64,000 bases of DNA from Leptospiraceae bacterium (lineage in GTDB: Bacteria; Spirochaetota; Leptospiria; Leptospirales; Leptospiraceae): contig JACKPC010000001.1 in assembly GCA_024233835.1 (NCBI GenBank), positions 1,860,001 to 1,924,000 on the forward strand, written 5' to 3'. Each line of letters begins with the position of its first letter. Within the stretch, counting starts at the first letter, position 1. The notes beneath the pieces were generated by a model, which worked only from the letters and a program-made list of their open reading frames with translations, made no database searches and was not told the origin of the DNA. Both the position numbers and the translations under genes were made by a program. Positions 7,892 through 16,589 of the stretch are shown piece after piece.

Positions 7892-10192
7892 ATGTCTAAT
7901 GCTTCTAATAAAAAGAACCGCTCTGAAATTGAAGAACTCGAACTCGAAAAGCCCTATAGAGGTGCAGGGACCCCTATAAAACTAAAAAGCCCGCAGAGCA
8001 TGACGAACTTAAGTGCAACTGCCAAGTGCATCATGGATGAACTGCGAGAACGTCACAAGGGAGTTAAATCGAGAGGTGGGAATAATATTCATCCGGGAGA
8101 ATTATTAACTCTTGATAAGCTCCAGGAAAGCCTTCAAAAGTATAGTAACCTGAGTACGCAATCCAAGTCAACAGAATCCATTGATCTGGCTCTCAAGCAA
8201 ATTTGCGATTGGGAAGGTGATGGGATGAACCGGATTGTTTATCTATATCCTTTTCTTGTGAATAACAATAATAAGGTGGCAGCGAAGATTGCCCTTATTG
8301 CTCCTCAGACTTCTATAGAAGTGGATGTCAGTCATTTTCGAGAGATTTGTTTTAATTATTCCAAGGGAATGATTGATATTATTCTGGGTAATCGTTCTAA
8401 AAAAGTAAAAGAAATTGAAGAAGAAGAACCGGGAAAGATTCTTATGTACAAAACGAAAAGTGGGGAACCCTGGTTGTATCCACATCTTTGTTCTATGGAA
8501 TCTGAAATAACGATGCTCCTAAAAAGGGCCTTTAAACCTTATTCCTATATTTCAGTTAGAGATTTTGTGGATGACTTTATCGCATACGGACGGGAAAAAA
8601 ATCAGTTGAAACGAGTTCTTGATAATTACCACATGATCATTGATAAACTTGAAATGAACCCGGATGGAACCTATAAAAGACAGCCGGAAACAGTAGTCCA
8701 TTACAGGGCTCAGGCAGATGGTTTGGAGAAATTTTGCCTGCATTACTTCCCTAAATTTTTAGAGAATTCGGATCCTACAAATTATCGTTCTAAGCTTACC
8801 CATTATCGAAAAGATATTTTAGAAAATGCCGAAGAAGGTCGTAAGCAGAGTAGGGGGAAGGTTAAAGAGTTGATTAATCTTGTAAATGAGTTTCCCTTTA
8901 GTCGCATAAGCTCGGAGCTATCTAAAAAAGTGGAATATACCTGTTCGCAGTCAGTAAAAATTTTGGATGTTATGATAAAAGATATGGATAGTCTCATTGA
9001 AAGAAAATTTGATGCTATTCAGAGTTCCTTGTATGAAGGTATTGTGAATTATGTTTCCGAGCATACCAGGAAGGAATTGACTCTTCTCAGTTTAGATGTG
9101 AAGCAGGAAATATTTCGTGCCGGGATAAAAGATGAAGGAGACATTAATGCTGCTGTAGATGGTCTTAAAACACATTTAAAAGCTGAGCTGGGAACTTATG
9201 AAATGAGTAATGAGCAGGGAAGGCTGATGATGTATTGCGTGGATCAGGGGTATATGGCGAGTGTTTTGCATAAGTTAAGTTCCCTCTCTAATACCGATCC
9301 CGAAATGGCGGAACAATTAAATATAGCTAAAAAAATATTTGAAGATTTGAAATTGCGAAATGATCCACGAATTAATGGAAAGATAAGGGAAGACCATGTA
9401 AACCGTTTAGTAGAAGATATTAATCGATTTGAAAGAGATGCCTTAGAAAGACAAAAGAGAGAAAATTTTAGAAGAAAGTATAACCTTCCGGCCGGATTAT
9501 CAGCGACAATTTTTTGCTTAATTGGTTCCTTCTTTTTAGCTTCTGTTGAATCTAATGTATTCTTTATAGTAACCGGCATACCTCTAAGTTTTATCATAGG
9601 ATTCATTTCGGCCAGGTTTTTTAGAGTTAGAAAGAATATTATAGATATAGAGAAACTTAAGAAAAACTTAATTTCTTCAAATTCATCTTCTGAGCAAATG
9701 GACGATAAATCTACCATATTTGCCTCGGAAGAAAATAAATCGAGCAAAGAAGAAAAGACTTTAGAAATATCTAAAATAGCAGAGATGTACGTTTTTCCCT
9801 CTACCTATAATAAGATAGAAGATAAGATTTATGATTCATCCAGTCTGCGTTCCAAAATTAATTCGAATCTTGAAGAAATTCAAAGGAAGATTCCTATTTT
9901 AATGAAAGAAGAAGACATGAACAAGGTAGCTTCTTCGATTGAGTTTGCGCTTTTAAGTCACTCGGTTGTAATTAATATTCCCAGAGATCTTGTGCCGAGA
10001 AAAATGCCCGGAACAATTATTATAAACAAATCTGATTTTAAAACTCCCTTATTACGTAACCAGATGGCAGAGTTTTTTCGAGCAGAATTGGAGAAAAATA
10101 AAGTAGATAAGCAATTAGTAAAATACTATACTTTTCTGGTTAATACTTTCGAAATGGAATACCATAAATATCTTCCTAAGAAAAGATTTTAA
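7892..10192 (+). CDS. Large conserved-looking protein with two central TM helices, function unknown
   Basis: I do not recognise this 766-residue protein. Residues 1-530 are hydrophilic, mainly helical and charged. Residues ~538-558 and ~560-577 form two adjacent hydrophobic helices (AGLSATIFCLIGSFFLA and FIVTGIPLSFIIGFISARFF), making a hairpin anchor. Residues ~580-766 are soluble again, starting with a Ser/Glu-rich linker. Both termini should face the same side, most simply the cytoplasm. No enzyme motif is visible. It is monocistronic: 190 bp separate it from the sigma operon and 89 bp from lplA, both intergenic on the same strand. The ATG at 7892 is preceded only by a weak GGGAACG. Confidence 0.7.
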   Translation: MSNASNKKNRSEIEELELEKPYRGAGTPIKLKSPQSMTNLSATAKCIMDELRERHKGVKSRGGNNIHPGELLTLDKLQESLQKYSNLSTQSKSTESIDLALKQICDWEGDGMNRIVYLYPFLVNNNNKVAAKIALIAPQTSIEVDVSHFREICFNYSKGMIDIILGNRSKKVKEIEEEEPGKILMYKTKSGEPWLYPHLCSMESEITMLLKRAFKPYSYISVRDFVDDFIAYGREKNQLKRVLDNYHMIIDKLEMNPDGTYKRQPETVVHYRAQADGLEKFCLHYFPKFLENSDPTNYRSKLTHYRKDILENAEEGRKQSRGKVKELINLVNEFPFSRISSELSKKVEYTCSQSVKILDVMIKDMDSLIERKFDAIQSSLYEGIVNYVSEHTRKELTLLSLDVKQEIFRAGIKDEGDINAAVDGLKTHLKAELGTYEMSNEQGRLMMYCVDQGYMASVLHKLSSLSNTDPEMAEQLNIAKKIFEDLKLRNDPRINGKIREDHVNRLVEDINRFERDALERQKRENFRRKYNLPAGLSATIFCLIGSFFLASVESNVFFIVTGIPLSFIIGFISARFFRVRKNIIDIEKLKKNLISSNSSSEQMDDKSTIFASEENKSSKEEKTLEISKIAEMYVFPSTYNKIEDKIYDSSSLRSKINSNLEEIQRKIPILMKEEDMNKVASSIEFALLSHSVVINIPRDLVPRKMPGTIIINKSDFKTPLLRNQMAEFFRAELEKNKVDKQLVKYYTFLVNTFEMEYHKYLPKKRF

Positions 10193-10244
10193 GCTGCTTT
10201 AAACTTTCATTATATAACTTTTGCAGCGGTTCGTAGAATCCTCC

Positions 10245-10274
10245 TTGACATGAGAGTATTCCATTTCTAAATGG
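10245..10274 (+). promoter_or_regulatory. Candidate promoter of lplA-like gene with overlapping palindrome
   Basis: A perfect -35 TTGACA (10245-10250) is followed after 17 bp by a weak -10 TAAATG (10268-10273). The inverted repeat CCATTT-CT-AAATGG (10261-10274) covers the -10 and could be an operator. Transcription would begin within a few bases of the ATG at 10282, giving a leaderless or nearly leaderless message. Confidence 0.35.
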
Positions 10275-10281
10275 AAATCAG

Positions 10282-11124
10282 ATGCCGGGGCTATTTTATC
10301 TGGATACTACAACTCTCAGGAATCCTTACTACAACCTTGCCCTTGAAGAAGCCATAGCTTTAAAATTAACTTCTTCTATTTATTCAGCCGGTCTTCGTTT
10401 TTGGAAAAATGAAAATACAATTGTACTCGGACGTTCCGATTCTGTTTCTAAAAACATCAAATCGGAACTTATTCATAAATATAAAAAACAGATTTTAGAA
10501 AAAACTCAGTTCCCCAAACTTATGAAGGAAAATGGGGTTCCTTTTATTCTCAGGAGAGCTTCCGGGGGAGGAACTGTTTTTCATAGTTCGGATTCTAATT
10601 TGAATTTTTCATTTTTTGTTTCCTTAAAAGAAAAAGAAGAATTATATCCCGTAAAAGATTCTTATGAGATTTTACTTTCTCTACTTATTAAAGCCCTTTC
10701 CCGTCAGGGAATTGTTGCCTTTTCAGGTGGTAAATCCGACCTGGTTTTTAAAGAAGAGAGTGGCTTAAAGAAAATATCCGGAAATGCACAATTTCGAAAA
10801 AAGAACTGTATTGTACATCATGGAACTTTGATTCTAAACAGGGACTTTTTACCCCGGATAGAAGAAAATCTTTCTCATCCACCGGAAGAACCCGAATACA
10901 GACAAAAAAGGAAGCATTCCGAGTTTATTTCGGCCTTACCTTCTAATTTCCGGATAGAAAGATTTAAGCAGGATTTGAAGGAATTATTTTTTACGTATAT
11001 AGGAATCAAAGGAGAGGAAATACTCCCATTTTCCAGGTCTTTCTGGAGAGAGGTAATTGTTCAGGCTGAAGAGTTACTTATTCAGAAATATGGAAATGCG
11101 GATTTTATTTTCAGTATAGAGTGA
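10282..11124 (+). CDS. lplA: Lipoate-protein ligase A family protein
   Basis: This 280-residue protein belongs to the BPL/LplA/LipB fold, which attaches lipoate or octanoate to lysines of 2-oxoacid dehydrogenase and glycine-cleavage H proteins. Motifs are the lipoyl-AMP binding loop RRASGGGTVFH (91-101), NLNFSF (107-112), the conserved lysine region KKISGNAQ (163-170) and HHGTLIL (179-185). It is shorter than E. coli LplA (337) and lacks most of the C-terminal accessory domain, so octanoyl- or lipoyl-transfer activity (LipM/LipL type) is possible. It overlaps or abuts glyA and lies near lipB, pointing to lipoylation linked to one-carbon/glycine metabolism. The symbol is a family label only. 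Confidence 0.85.
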   Translation: MPGLFYLDTTTLRNPYYNLALEEAIALKLTSSIYSAGLRFWKNENTIVLGRSDSVSKNIKSELIHKYKKQILEKTQFPKLMKENGVPFILRRASGGGTVFHSSDSNLNFSFFVSLKEKEELYPVKDSYEILLSLLIKALSRQGIVAFSGGKSDLVFKEESGLKKISGNAQFRKKNCIVHHGTLILNRDFLPRIEENLSHPPEEPEYRQKRKHSEFISALPSNFRIERFKQDLKELFFTYIGIKGEEILPFSRSFWREVIVQAEELLIQKYGNADFIFSIE

Positions 11125-11129
11125 ATGTT

Positions 11130-12374
11130 ATGAGTATATTACAGGAATTAGATAAAGAAGTTTTTCAGGCCTTAGAGGAAGAGGACAAAAGACAGGAAAA
11201 TAGCCTGGAATTGATAGCCTCAGAGAATTTTGTATCCAGAGCGGTTTTAGAAGCTTATCATTCTACCCTAACCAATAAGTATGCAGAAGGGTATCCGGGA
11301 AAGCGTTACTATAATGGATGTGAAAATGCGGATACAGTCGAAGCACTGGCGATAGAAAGAGCAAAGAGACTTTTCGGTGCAGAATACGCCAATGTGCAAC
11401 CGCATAGTGGTGCTCAGGCAAATATGGCTGTGTTTCTGGCCTGTCTTCAACCGGGTGATACTTTTATGGGGATGAATTTAGCCCATGGAGGACACCTGAC
11501 TCATGGTTCTCCGGTGAATTTTAGCGGCAGAAATTACAAGGTAGTTCCTTATGGCGTCAGACAGGATAATCACCGTATCGATTACGATGAACTTCGTAAG
11601 CTGGCTCTTGAGCATAAACCTAAATTGATTGTAGCCGGTGCTTCGGCCTATCCTCGAACCATTGATTTTGTCGCTTTTGCGGAGATTGCAAAAGAGGTAG
11701 GGGCAAAACTCATGACTGACATTGCCCATATTGCAGGACTCGTAGCTACCGGGCTTCATCCGAGTCCGGTAGGCCTCGCTGACTATGTTACCACTACTAC
11801 CCATAAGACATTACGGGGGCCGAGGGGAGGTTTGATTCTTTCTTCAGAGGAAAATGGTAAGGTTTTAAATTCAAGGGTATTTCCCGGGGTTCAGGGAGGA
11901 CCTTTAATGCATGTAATTGCCGCCAAGGCAGTTGCTTTTGGAGAGGCCTTGAAACCTGAATTTAAACAATATGCCACTCAGGTGATAGAAAATGCGAAGG
12001 TTTTGGCTGAGGTCTTTGTAATGAGGGGATTCAGGCTTATCAGCGGAGGAACAGATAATCATCTTATGCTTGTCGATGTTTCTGTCAAGGGTGTCACCGG
12101 TGCTGTAGCGGCTGATAGACTGGAAGAAGCCAATATTACAGTCAATAAGAACGGGATTCCGTTTGATGAAAAGCCTCCGGCCATTACTTCCGGAATCCGA
12201 ATTGGAACACCGGCCTTGACTACAAGAGGGCTGAAAGCGGAAGAAATGAAAAAAGTAGGAAGCCTCATCTGTGATGTTCTCGAAAATATTGAAGAGGAAA
12301 AGGTTTTACAAAAAGCAAAAGGGGAAGTTGCTGAAATCTGTAAGCAATTCCCTATGGATAAGTTTCGATTATAA
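11130..12374 (+). CDS. glyA: Serine hydroxymethyltransferase
   Basis: GlyA interconverts serine plus tetrahydrofolate with glycine plus 5,10-methylene-THF, using PLP, in the cytoplasm. The 414-residue sequence shows NKYAEGYPGKRYYNGC, the folate/substrate region ANVQPHSGAQAN, and the PLP lysine in TTTTHKTLRGPRGG. Length matches the family. The frame opens at a GTG (11121) that overlaps the upstream stop; the ATG at 11130 gives the usual N-terminus (MSILQELD) and is preferred. It is directly downstream of the lplA-like gene. The glycine cleavage H protein, a lipoylated partner, shares its one-carbon product, which may explain the clustering with two lipoylation genes. Confidence 0.97.
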   Translation: MSILQELDKEVFQALEEEDKRQENSLELIASENFVSRAVLEAYHSTLTNKYAEGYPGKRYYNGCENADTVEALAIERAKRLFGAEYANVQPHSGAQANMAVFLACLQPGDTFMGMNLAHGGHLTHGSPVNFSGRNYKVVPYGVRQDNHRIDYDELRKLALEHKPKLIVAGASAYPRTIDFVAFAEIAKEVGAKLMTDIAHIAGLVATGLHPSPVGLADYVTTTTHKTLRGPRGGLILSSEENGKVLNSRVFPGVQGGPLMHVIAAKAVAFGEALKPEFKQYATQVIENAKVLAEVFVMRGFRLISGGTDNHLMLVDVSVKGVTGAVAADRLEEANITVNKNGIPFDEKPPAITSGIRIGTPALTTRGLKAEEMKKVGSLICDVLENIEEEKVLQKAKGEVAEICKQFPMDKFRL

Positions 12375-12389
12375 AAAAGCTGCCCTTCG

Positions 12390-12434
12390 GTCATCCGAGA
12401 CTTCGATACGCTTCGCTATTAAGTCTCTGATGAC
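12390..12434. terminator. Long hairpin between convergent glyA and lipB
   Basis: Left arm 12390-12403 and right arm 12421-12434 are 14 nt each and complementary except at one position, with a 17-nt loop. It lies between the 3' ends of two convergent genes, the place expected for a bidirectional terminator. It has no strong U tract on either side, so a dispersed repeat or an mRNA-stabilising stem is an alternative. Confidence 0.45.
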
Positions 12435-12442
12435 TGTAGGAT

Positions 12443-13066
12443 CTATCCCAACGAATATAAAAACAGTTTCAGGAAAATTTCTCTGAACTCTTCTTCCTTG
12501 CCGGGGTTTTGGTTTAGACTTTGGATGGAAACAATGTCACTTGCTTTTCCTCCGCAGGGATTTATACAGGAAAATGTCTCGAGAGAATTGGAAATATTGA
12601 TAGCAGCTCCGAAACTCGTAAAGAATTGTTTAAACTGAACTCCTATAGAGACCAATTTTTTTTCCGGATTTTTTTTCAGGTAGAGGCCCGGACTCTCCGG
12701 TTTTAAACATAATTCTATCTTCCAGACCTCTAAGACGGATTTCCGAATCGCCTCTAAAAAAGTATCTAAAAAGCCGGCGATTCCTATATTTCTTTTTTTT
12801 AGATCCACATGGGGATAAATGACTAATTGACCGGGTTCATGGGCGGTTACATCACCTCCTCTTTTTATTTGATAGAATCCGATTTTCTTTCTGGTCAGTA
12901 GACTTTCGGAAAATAAGAGATTATTTTTTTGAAAGGTGGTTCCGGCGGTAATACAGGCGGGGTGCTCTACAAAAAGAAGTAGTTCTTTCCTTTTTTTTCT
13001 TAGTTTCTCCTGAAAGCGTAGATAACGCGAATAATCTAGATTTTGAAGTTTTCCGGGTACAATCAT
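12443..13066 (-). CDS. lipB: Octanoyltransferase (lipoyl(octanoyl) transferase)
   Basis: LipB moves the octanoyl group from octanoyl-ACP to lipoyl domains, the first step of lipoate synthesis. The 207-residue sequence has the family signature RGGDVTAHEPGQLVIYP (residues 69-85). The catalytic pair is visible as Lys137 in KKLVSIGV and Cys171 in CINPCGG, at spacing like E. coli LipB. The ATG at 13066 gives a complete N-terminus. It is convergent with glyA and shares the hairpin region at 12390-12434. Together with the lplA-like gene 1.3 kb away it makes a lipoylation cluster; lipA is not in the window. Confidence 0.93.
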   Translation of the reverse strand: MIVPGKLQNLDYSRYLRFQEKLRKKRKELLLFVEHPACITAGTTFQKNNLLFSESLLTRKKIGFYQIKRGGDVTAHEPGQLVIYPHVDLKKRNIGIAGFLDTFLEAIRKSVLEVWKIELCLKPESPGLYLKKNPEKKLVSIGVQFKQFFTSFGAAINISNSLETFSCINPCGGKASDIVSIQSLNQNPGKEEEFREIFLKLFLYSLG

Positions 13067-13141
13067 TTCTTAGAGGTCGATAAGTTTTATAAAGATTTAT
13101 GCAAAATAAAAAACAAGAAACTTATAAGTTGATAAGGAAAA

Positions 13142-13714
13142 ATGTCAGAAAATTGTGAAGAAAAATGGTCTAATGAGCAAAGGGTGGAAGATATGGATAA
13201 GCTATCCAAGGTTATCTATTATATAGTGAATTGCTCCGGTGGAATTGATAGACTCAATCTTGGAAAAGCAATTTACTATACCGATGGAGTATATTTTCAG
13301 AGAAATGGAAAGACGATAACCGGAGAGAGATATATACACCTTGAAAATTGCCCCCAACCTGTTAGAATGAACCAGTGCATCCTCGAGCTGGTTTCGGGAC
13401 AGGTTTTAAAAGCTGAACCTTATTTCTGCTTCGAGACTTCTTTAAGCGGTTTTCGATTAATTGCCAATAAAGACCTTGAATTAGACCTGGAGAAAGCTGA
13501 GGTTCGAAAAATTCGAAAAGTTGTACAGGCATTTTTGAAATCTAAAGACGATGAAAGCATGGTTTACCCGAACCTGTATGAAAATTATGTGATCACGCCT
13601 TTATATAACGAAATCTTTTTTAGCCCGGAAACCATCAATACAAAGATTCATTTCTTTAAGCAAAGAAGACTTCTGAATCTATATGGAAAAATATTCAAGA
13701 TAAATTACCAGTAA
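13142..13714 (+). CDS. Panacea (DUF4065/SocA-like) domain protein
   Basis: A 190-residue soluble protein. Residues ~19-75, with KLSKVIYYIVNC, LGKAIYYTDGVYF and KTITGERYIHLENCPQPV, resemble the DUF4065/Panacea domain. That domain occurs in SocA-like phage-associated proteins and as the antitoxin half of many toxin-antitoxin pairs. AAGGAAAA supports the ATG at 13142. No toxin-like gene abuts it: panD lies downstream and lipB diverges upstream, so a chromosomal housekeeping or regulatory role is as likely as an antitoxin role. The domain assignment is made by eye and is moderately secure. Confidence 0.6.
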   Translation: MSENCEEKWSNEQRVEDMDKLSKVIYYIVNCSGGIDRLNLGKAIYYTDGVYFQRNGKTITGERYIHLENCPQPVRMNQCILELVSGQVLKAEPYFCFETSLSGFRLIANKDLELDLEKAEVRKIRKVVQAFLKSKDDESMVYPNLYENYVITPLYNEIFFSPETINTKIHFFKQRRLLNLYGKIFKINYQ

Positions 13715-13842
13715 ATTGGAAAAAAGTGATAGGCATATAGAGGTTTTTTTAAAACTAGGATAAAGTAATTTGAGTCTATTTGATAAAACCTCCACCGGGC
13801 AACATTTCCGGTATTCCCGAAAATTTCCAAAAGAGAGTAGTG

Positions 13843-14226
13843 ATGTTTATAACCATATGTCAGAGCAAAATTCACAGAGCAACGGTAACTGAAGCAGATC
13901 TGAATTATGTCGGTAGTCTCACTGTCGACAAAGATTTGTTAGATGCAGCAGGAATGATACCTTATCAACAGGTAGCTGTAGTAAACATAAACAACGGAAG
14001 TCGTTTTGAAACCTATCTAATTGAAGGAGAGAGGGGTTCGGGTAAGATTTGTCTGAATGGAGCGGCTGCCAGATTAGGGGCTGTAGGCGATAAAATAATT
14101 ATTATTACTTACGGTCAGGTCGATAAGGAAGAAATTCCTTTATCTTATGAGCCCTGTGTGGTTCATGTGGATGAGAACAATCGGATCGTAAACGATCTTT
14201 TAGTTGAAAACTCTTTTATAAGATAG
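13843..14226 (+). CDS. panD: Aspartate 1-decarboxylase
   Basis: PanD makes beta-alanine from L-aspartate for pantothenate and CoA. The 127-residue proenzyme starts MFITICQSKIHRATVTEADL. It contains the self-cleavage site Gly24-Ser25 in YVGSLTVD, where Ser25 becomes the pyruvoyl cofactor, and NGAAARL, part of the active site. The frame is open back to a TTG at 13780, but the ATG at 13843, with AGAGAG upstream, gives the canonical N-terminus. It is a single gene after the Panacea protein, and no panB or panC is adjacent. Confidence 0.95.
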   Translation: MFITICQSKIHRATVTEADLNYVGSLTVDKDLLDAAGMIPYQQVAVVNINNGSRFETYLIEGERGSGKICLNGAAARLGAVGDKIIIITYGQVDKEEIPLSYEPCVVHVDENNRIVNDLLVENSFIR

Positions 14227-14338
14227 TTTTTAAAGGGTTTTTTAAGATTGTACTTGCATAAAAAGATGACTATATCCTAATTTGTACAGTCGGTTTTTAC
14301 GATAATAAAAAAAATAAACAATACGAGTGAATGGATCT

Positions 14339-15268
14339 ATGAATAAGCTTGCAACCTATTTACTTTTTATCTGTGCAGTATTCTTTACCCTGAATATAAG
14401 TGCTCAGGATGATACAAGTACCGGAGCAACAGCTGATACAAGCGCTGCTTCAGCTGGAGACGCTTCCGGTTCTTCTTTAAACAAGTTCAGCCCTCTTGCT
14501 GTGTATGATTACAGAATGGAGGTAAAGAACGTTTCTTTCTCTAAAAGGTATGCTGATAACGGAAGAGGAGAAGTGCTGGATGTACAACTCGATCTTCAAA
14601 GCCATGATGCAAAGAATAACAAATATTCTATCTATGTTTTGGCTTTAAATGAGTCAAATGCGATAGAACCTGTATCCAGGGCGCTCGTTCCTCATCCTGC
14701 CTGGAGGCCGAATGATCCGAAGAAATCTGAAAAAAGAATCAATTTTTCTGAATTAATCGGTTCAAAACCTTTTAAACAAGAAGAGTTGGGAAAATCTATA
14801 TGGGATAGTTTACAACCCAGAGGAACCGGACTTTTTGGAAAGAAAACTTATGACGAGAGAAAGCAGGAAGTCGAAAAAAGACAGAATCAGGGTCAAAGAG
14901 TAAAACTTGGAGAACCTTCTCTGGAAGAATATATTCTTTATTTGAGCTCTAATCCCAAAGATGCCTTAGAATTTACCCTTTATGGAACAAAAGGACCTTC
15001 TCATGAAGAAAGATTAGTTTCGAACTTCAAGGGAATTACGGATGATGAGAACAAAAAGGATATTTATGAGTCTTTTCCTGAACACAAATATACAATTTTA
15101 CAGGCAAGACAAAAGACTACGATTATGACCCACCATTATACTGAATACAGACCTGATTATTATAATTTCAATAAAGTATTGATTTTAATCTTTGATCCGG
15201 CTAGAACCGAGAATAAACTCGTTTATAGAAGTATTCATGACCTTGGTGATTTGAAAATAAGAAGATAA
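14339..15268 (+). CDS. Secreted protein of unknown function
   Basis: A 309-residue protein that I do not recognise. Residues 1-22 are a classic signal peptide ending ISA-Q, followed by a low-complexity Thr/Ser/Ala/Asp stretch to about residue 45. The rest is a soluble domain rich in Lys, Tyr and Asp. No lipobox is present, so it should be periplasmic or outer-membrane associated. The ATG at 14339 has GAGTGA eight bases upstream and is preferred to the GTG at 14327. It is followed by a small minus-strand ORF. Confidence 0.7.
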   Translation: MNKLATYLLFICAVFFTLNISAQDDTSTGATADTSAASAGDASGSSLNKFSPLAVYDYRMEVKNVSFSKRYADNGRGEVLDVQLDLQSHDAKNNKYSIYVLALNESNAIEPVSRALVPHPAWRPNDPKKSEKRINFSELIGSKPFKQEELGKSIWDSLQPRGTGLFGKKTYDERKQEVEKRQNQGQRVKLGEPSLEEYILYLSSNPKDALEFTLYGTKGPSHEERLVSNFKGITDDENKKDIYESFPEHKYTILQARQKTTIMTHHYTEYRPDYYNFNKVLILIFDPARTENKLVYRSIHDLGDLKIRR

Positions 15269-15292
15269 GATTTATAGGGGAAAACGGCAGGG

Positions 15293-15490
15293 CTAGAAAG
15301 TGAATCTAGTCTGCCACTCTCCTGAATCATAAAATTTCTTTATCCATCCACAGGCAAAGTCCAGCCTTCCATCATAGTAAATCGAACGGCTTAAATAGCC
15401 ATTTTCACCCTGTCCCAGAATTGACAGCAACTCTTCTTCGTTTAAGATATGTTCAGTAAAACTTGGATATAGTTCTAATTTTTTCTGCAT
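15293..15490 (-). CDS. Small hypothetical protein (65 aa)
   Basis: A 65-residue frame with ordinary composition, an ATG start and no overlap with another gene; it fills the gap between the secreted protein and the CsoR-like regulator. The charged, aromatic sequence (for example SIYYDGRLDFACGWIKKFYDSG) looks like a real small protein rather than noise. No Shine-Dalgarno sequence is clear and I recognise no family. Confidence 0.45.
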   Translation of the reverse strand: MQKKLELYPSFTEHILNEEELLSILGQGENGYLSRSIYYDGRLDFACGWIKKFYDSGEWQTRFTF

Positions 15491-15565
15491 AAGGTATTTA
15501 TTCTTAGTTTTAGAAAAGCGTCTATCATAAAATCAATCCGATTTGAAAATAAAAAACTATTTTTA

Positions 15566-15591
15566 TTGACTTATACCTTGGGGGGTATTGT
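15566..15591 (+). promoter_or_regulatory. CsoR-type operator in the promoter of the regulator
   Basis: A -35 TTGACT (15566-15571) is followed by the inverted repeat ATACC (15573-15577) / GGTAT (15584-15588) with a G tract between. This is the G-rich dyad pattern bound by CsoR/RcnR repressors. It lies 13 bp before the ATG, so it would mask the promoter: negative autoregulation. The -10 is not clear, and no Shine-Dalgarno sequence precedes the ATG. Confidence 0.6.
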
Positions 15592-15600
15592 ACGTTTACT

Positions 15601-15858
15601 ATGGAAAACCTTCCACTGATACATAGATTGAATCGGATACAGGGTCAGATTGAGGCAATTAAAAAAACTCTTCAAAATGAAGAAGAGAGAGATTGCATAA
15701 AAATCATGCGCCTTGTCAAAGCAGCGAACAACGCATTAAAAAAATTTAGTGAAGTTTACGTAACGGAGCACATGGAGGAGTGCATGAGAAACGGCTCCTC
15801 CTCCGGGAAAATTGAGCAGGAAATGAAAGAAGTGATTAGTTCCGTTTTTAATCTTTAA
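15601..15858 (+). CDS. CsoR/RcnR-like metal-sensing repressor
   Basis: An 85-residue all-helical DNA-binding protein of the DUF156 family. RLNRIQGQIEAI (9-20) is the family's helix-1 signature. Cys32, His57 and Cys61 form the C-(x)n-H-x3-C pattern that binds Cu(I) in CsoR proteins; without metal the tetramer holds its operator, with metal it lets go. Its own promoter contains a matching dyad. No copper ATPase, chaperone or other metal gene is next to it, so its targets lie elsewhere or it controls only itself here. A formaldehyde or persulfide sensor of the same family is less likely given the His/Cys pair. Confidence 0.85.
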   Translation: MENLPLIHRLNRIQGQIEAIKKTLQNEEERDCIKIMRLVKAANNALKKFSEVYVTEHMEECMRNGSSSGKIEQEMKEVISSVFNL

Positions 15859-16583
15859 GAAAAAAAGTCGGAAGGAACTCCCAATTCTTTAGATAGGGTT
15901 TTACAGAAGATTTTTAAAATTTCAACCCTTGCGAAGTATTTATCGTTAGCAGCGATAATGTTCCATTTGGCTTTTTTTCTATCGGTTTTTTCAAACATTT
16001 CTTCGGCTGCATTTTCATATAAGCTCCATTTTTCCCTATTTCTCCAATCTTCATCGGTTAATTTCCAGCGTTTCAGGGGGTCTTCCTGTCTGGCATTAAA
16101 GCGATTTAGTTGCTCTTCACTCGTAATGTGAAGCCAGTATTTGATTACTATCCTGCCTGAATCGAGGAGATCCTTCTCAAAATTTACAATTTCGTTATAG
16201 GAACGTCTCCATTCTTCCTCCCCGGCAAAGCCTTCTACTCTTTCTACCAGTACCCGTCCATACCAGGATCTATCAAAGATACATATGTGACCGTCCGATG
16301 GGAGTTGAACCCAGAATCTCCAGAGATAATGATGTTTCTTTTCTACGGAGTTGGGTGCTGCTATAGGTTTTACATGGTATAATTTGGGATCAATAGAAGT
16401 TGTGAGGCGGCGAATGGCTCCTCCTTTTCCGGCTGCATCCCAACCTTCAAAAACGAGAATGGCTCCTCTTTGCCTTTCATAGGCGAGATAGCTTAAGTCC
16501 CTCGCTTTTTTTTGCAGTTCGTTAATTTTCTTTTTATAATCATGATAATCTAAGGCATGGTGTTGAACGTCGGATAATTTCAT
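15855..16583 (-). CDS. PPK2 family polyphosphate kinase, catalytic half of a polyP:AMP phosphotransferase
   Basis: A 242-residue P-loop kinase of the PPK2 superfamily, which uses polyphosphate to phosphorylate nucleotides. Walker A is GWDAAGKGG (47-55) and the lid/Walker B region is DRSWYGR (104-110); TDEDWRNREKW and ANDKYFAR are also typical. The sequence resembles the C-terminal domain of two-domain class II enzymes (PAP, polyP + AMP to ADP). The gene just upstream encodes a domain resembling the N-terminal half, with 6 nt between them. Activity as a separate subunit, perhaps in a heteromer, is inference. The 3' end meets the convergent CsoR-like gene with a 4-nt overlap. Confidence 0.88.
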   Translation of the reverse strand: MKLSDVQHHALDYHDYKKKINELQKKARDLSYLAYERQRGAILVFEGWDAAGKGGAIRRLTTSIDPKLYHVKPIAAPNSVEKKHHYLWRFWVQLPSDGHICIFDRSWYGRVLVERVEGFAGEEEWRRSYNEIVNFEKDLLDSGRIVIKYWLHITSEEQLNRFNARQEDPLKRWKLTDEDWRNREKWSLYENAAEEMFEKTDRKKAKWNIIAANDKYFARVEILKIFCKTLSKELGVPSDFFS

Positions 16584-16589
16584 TTTTCA

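Noticed and set aside
12059..12394. Minus-strand ORF opposite the glyA 3' end
   Set aside because: It is fully inside glyA, a strongly conserved gene on the other strand, and has no coding features of its own.
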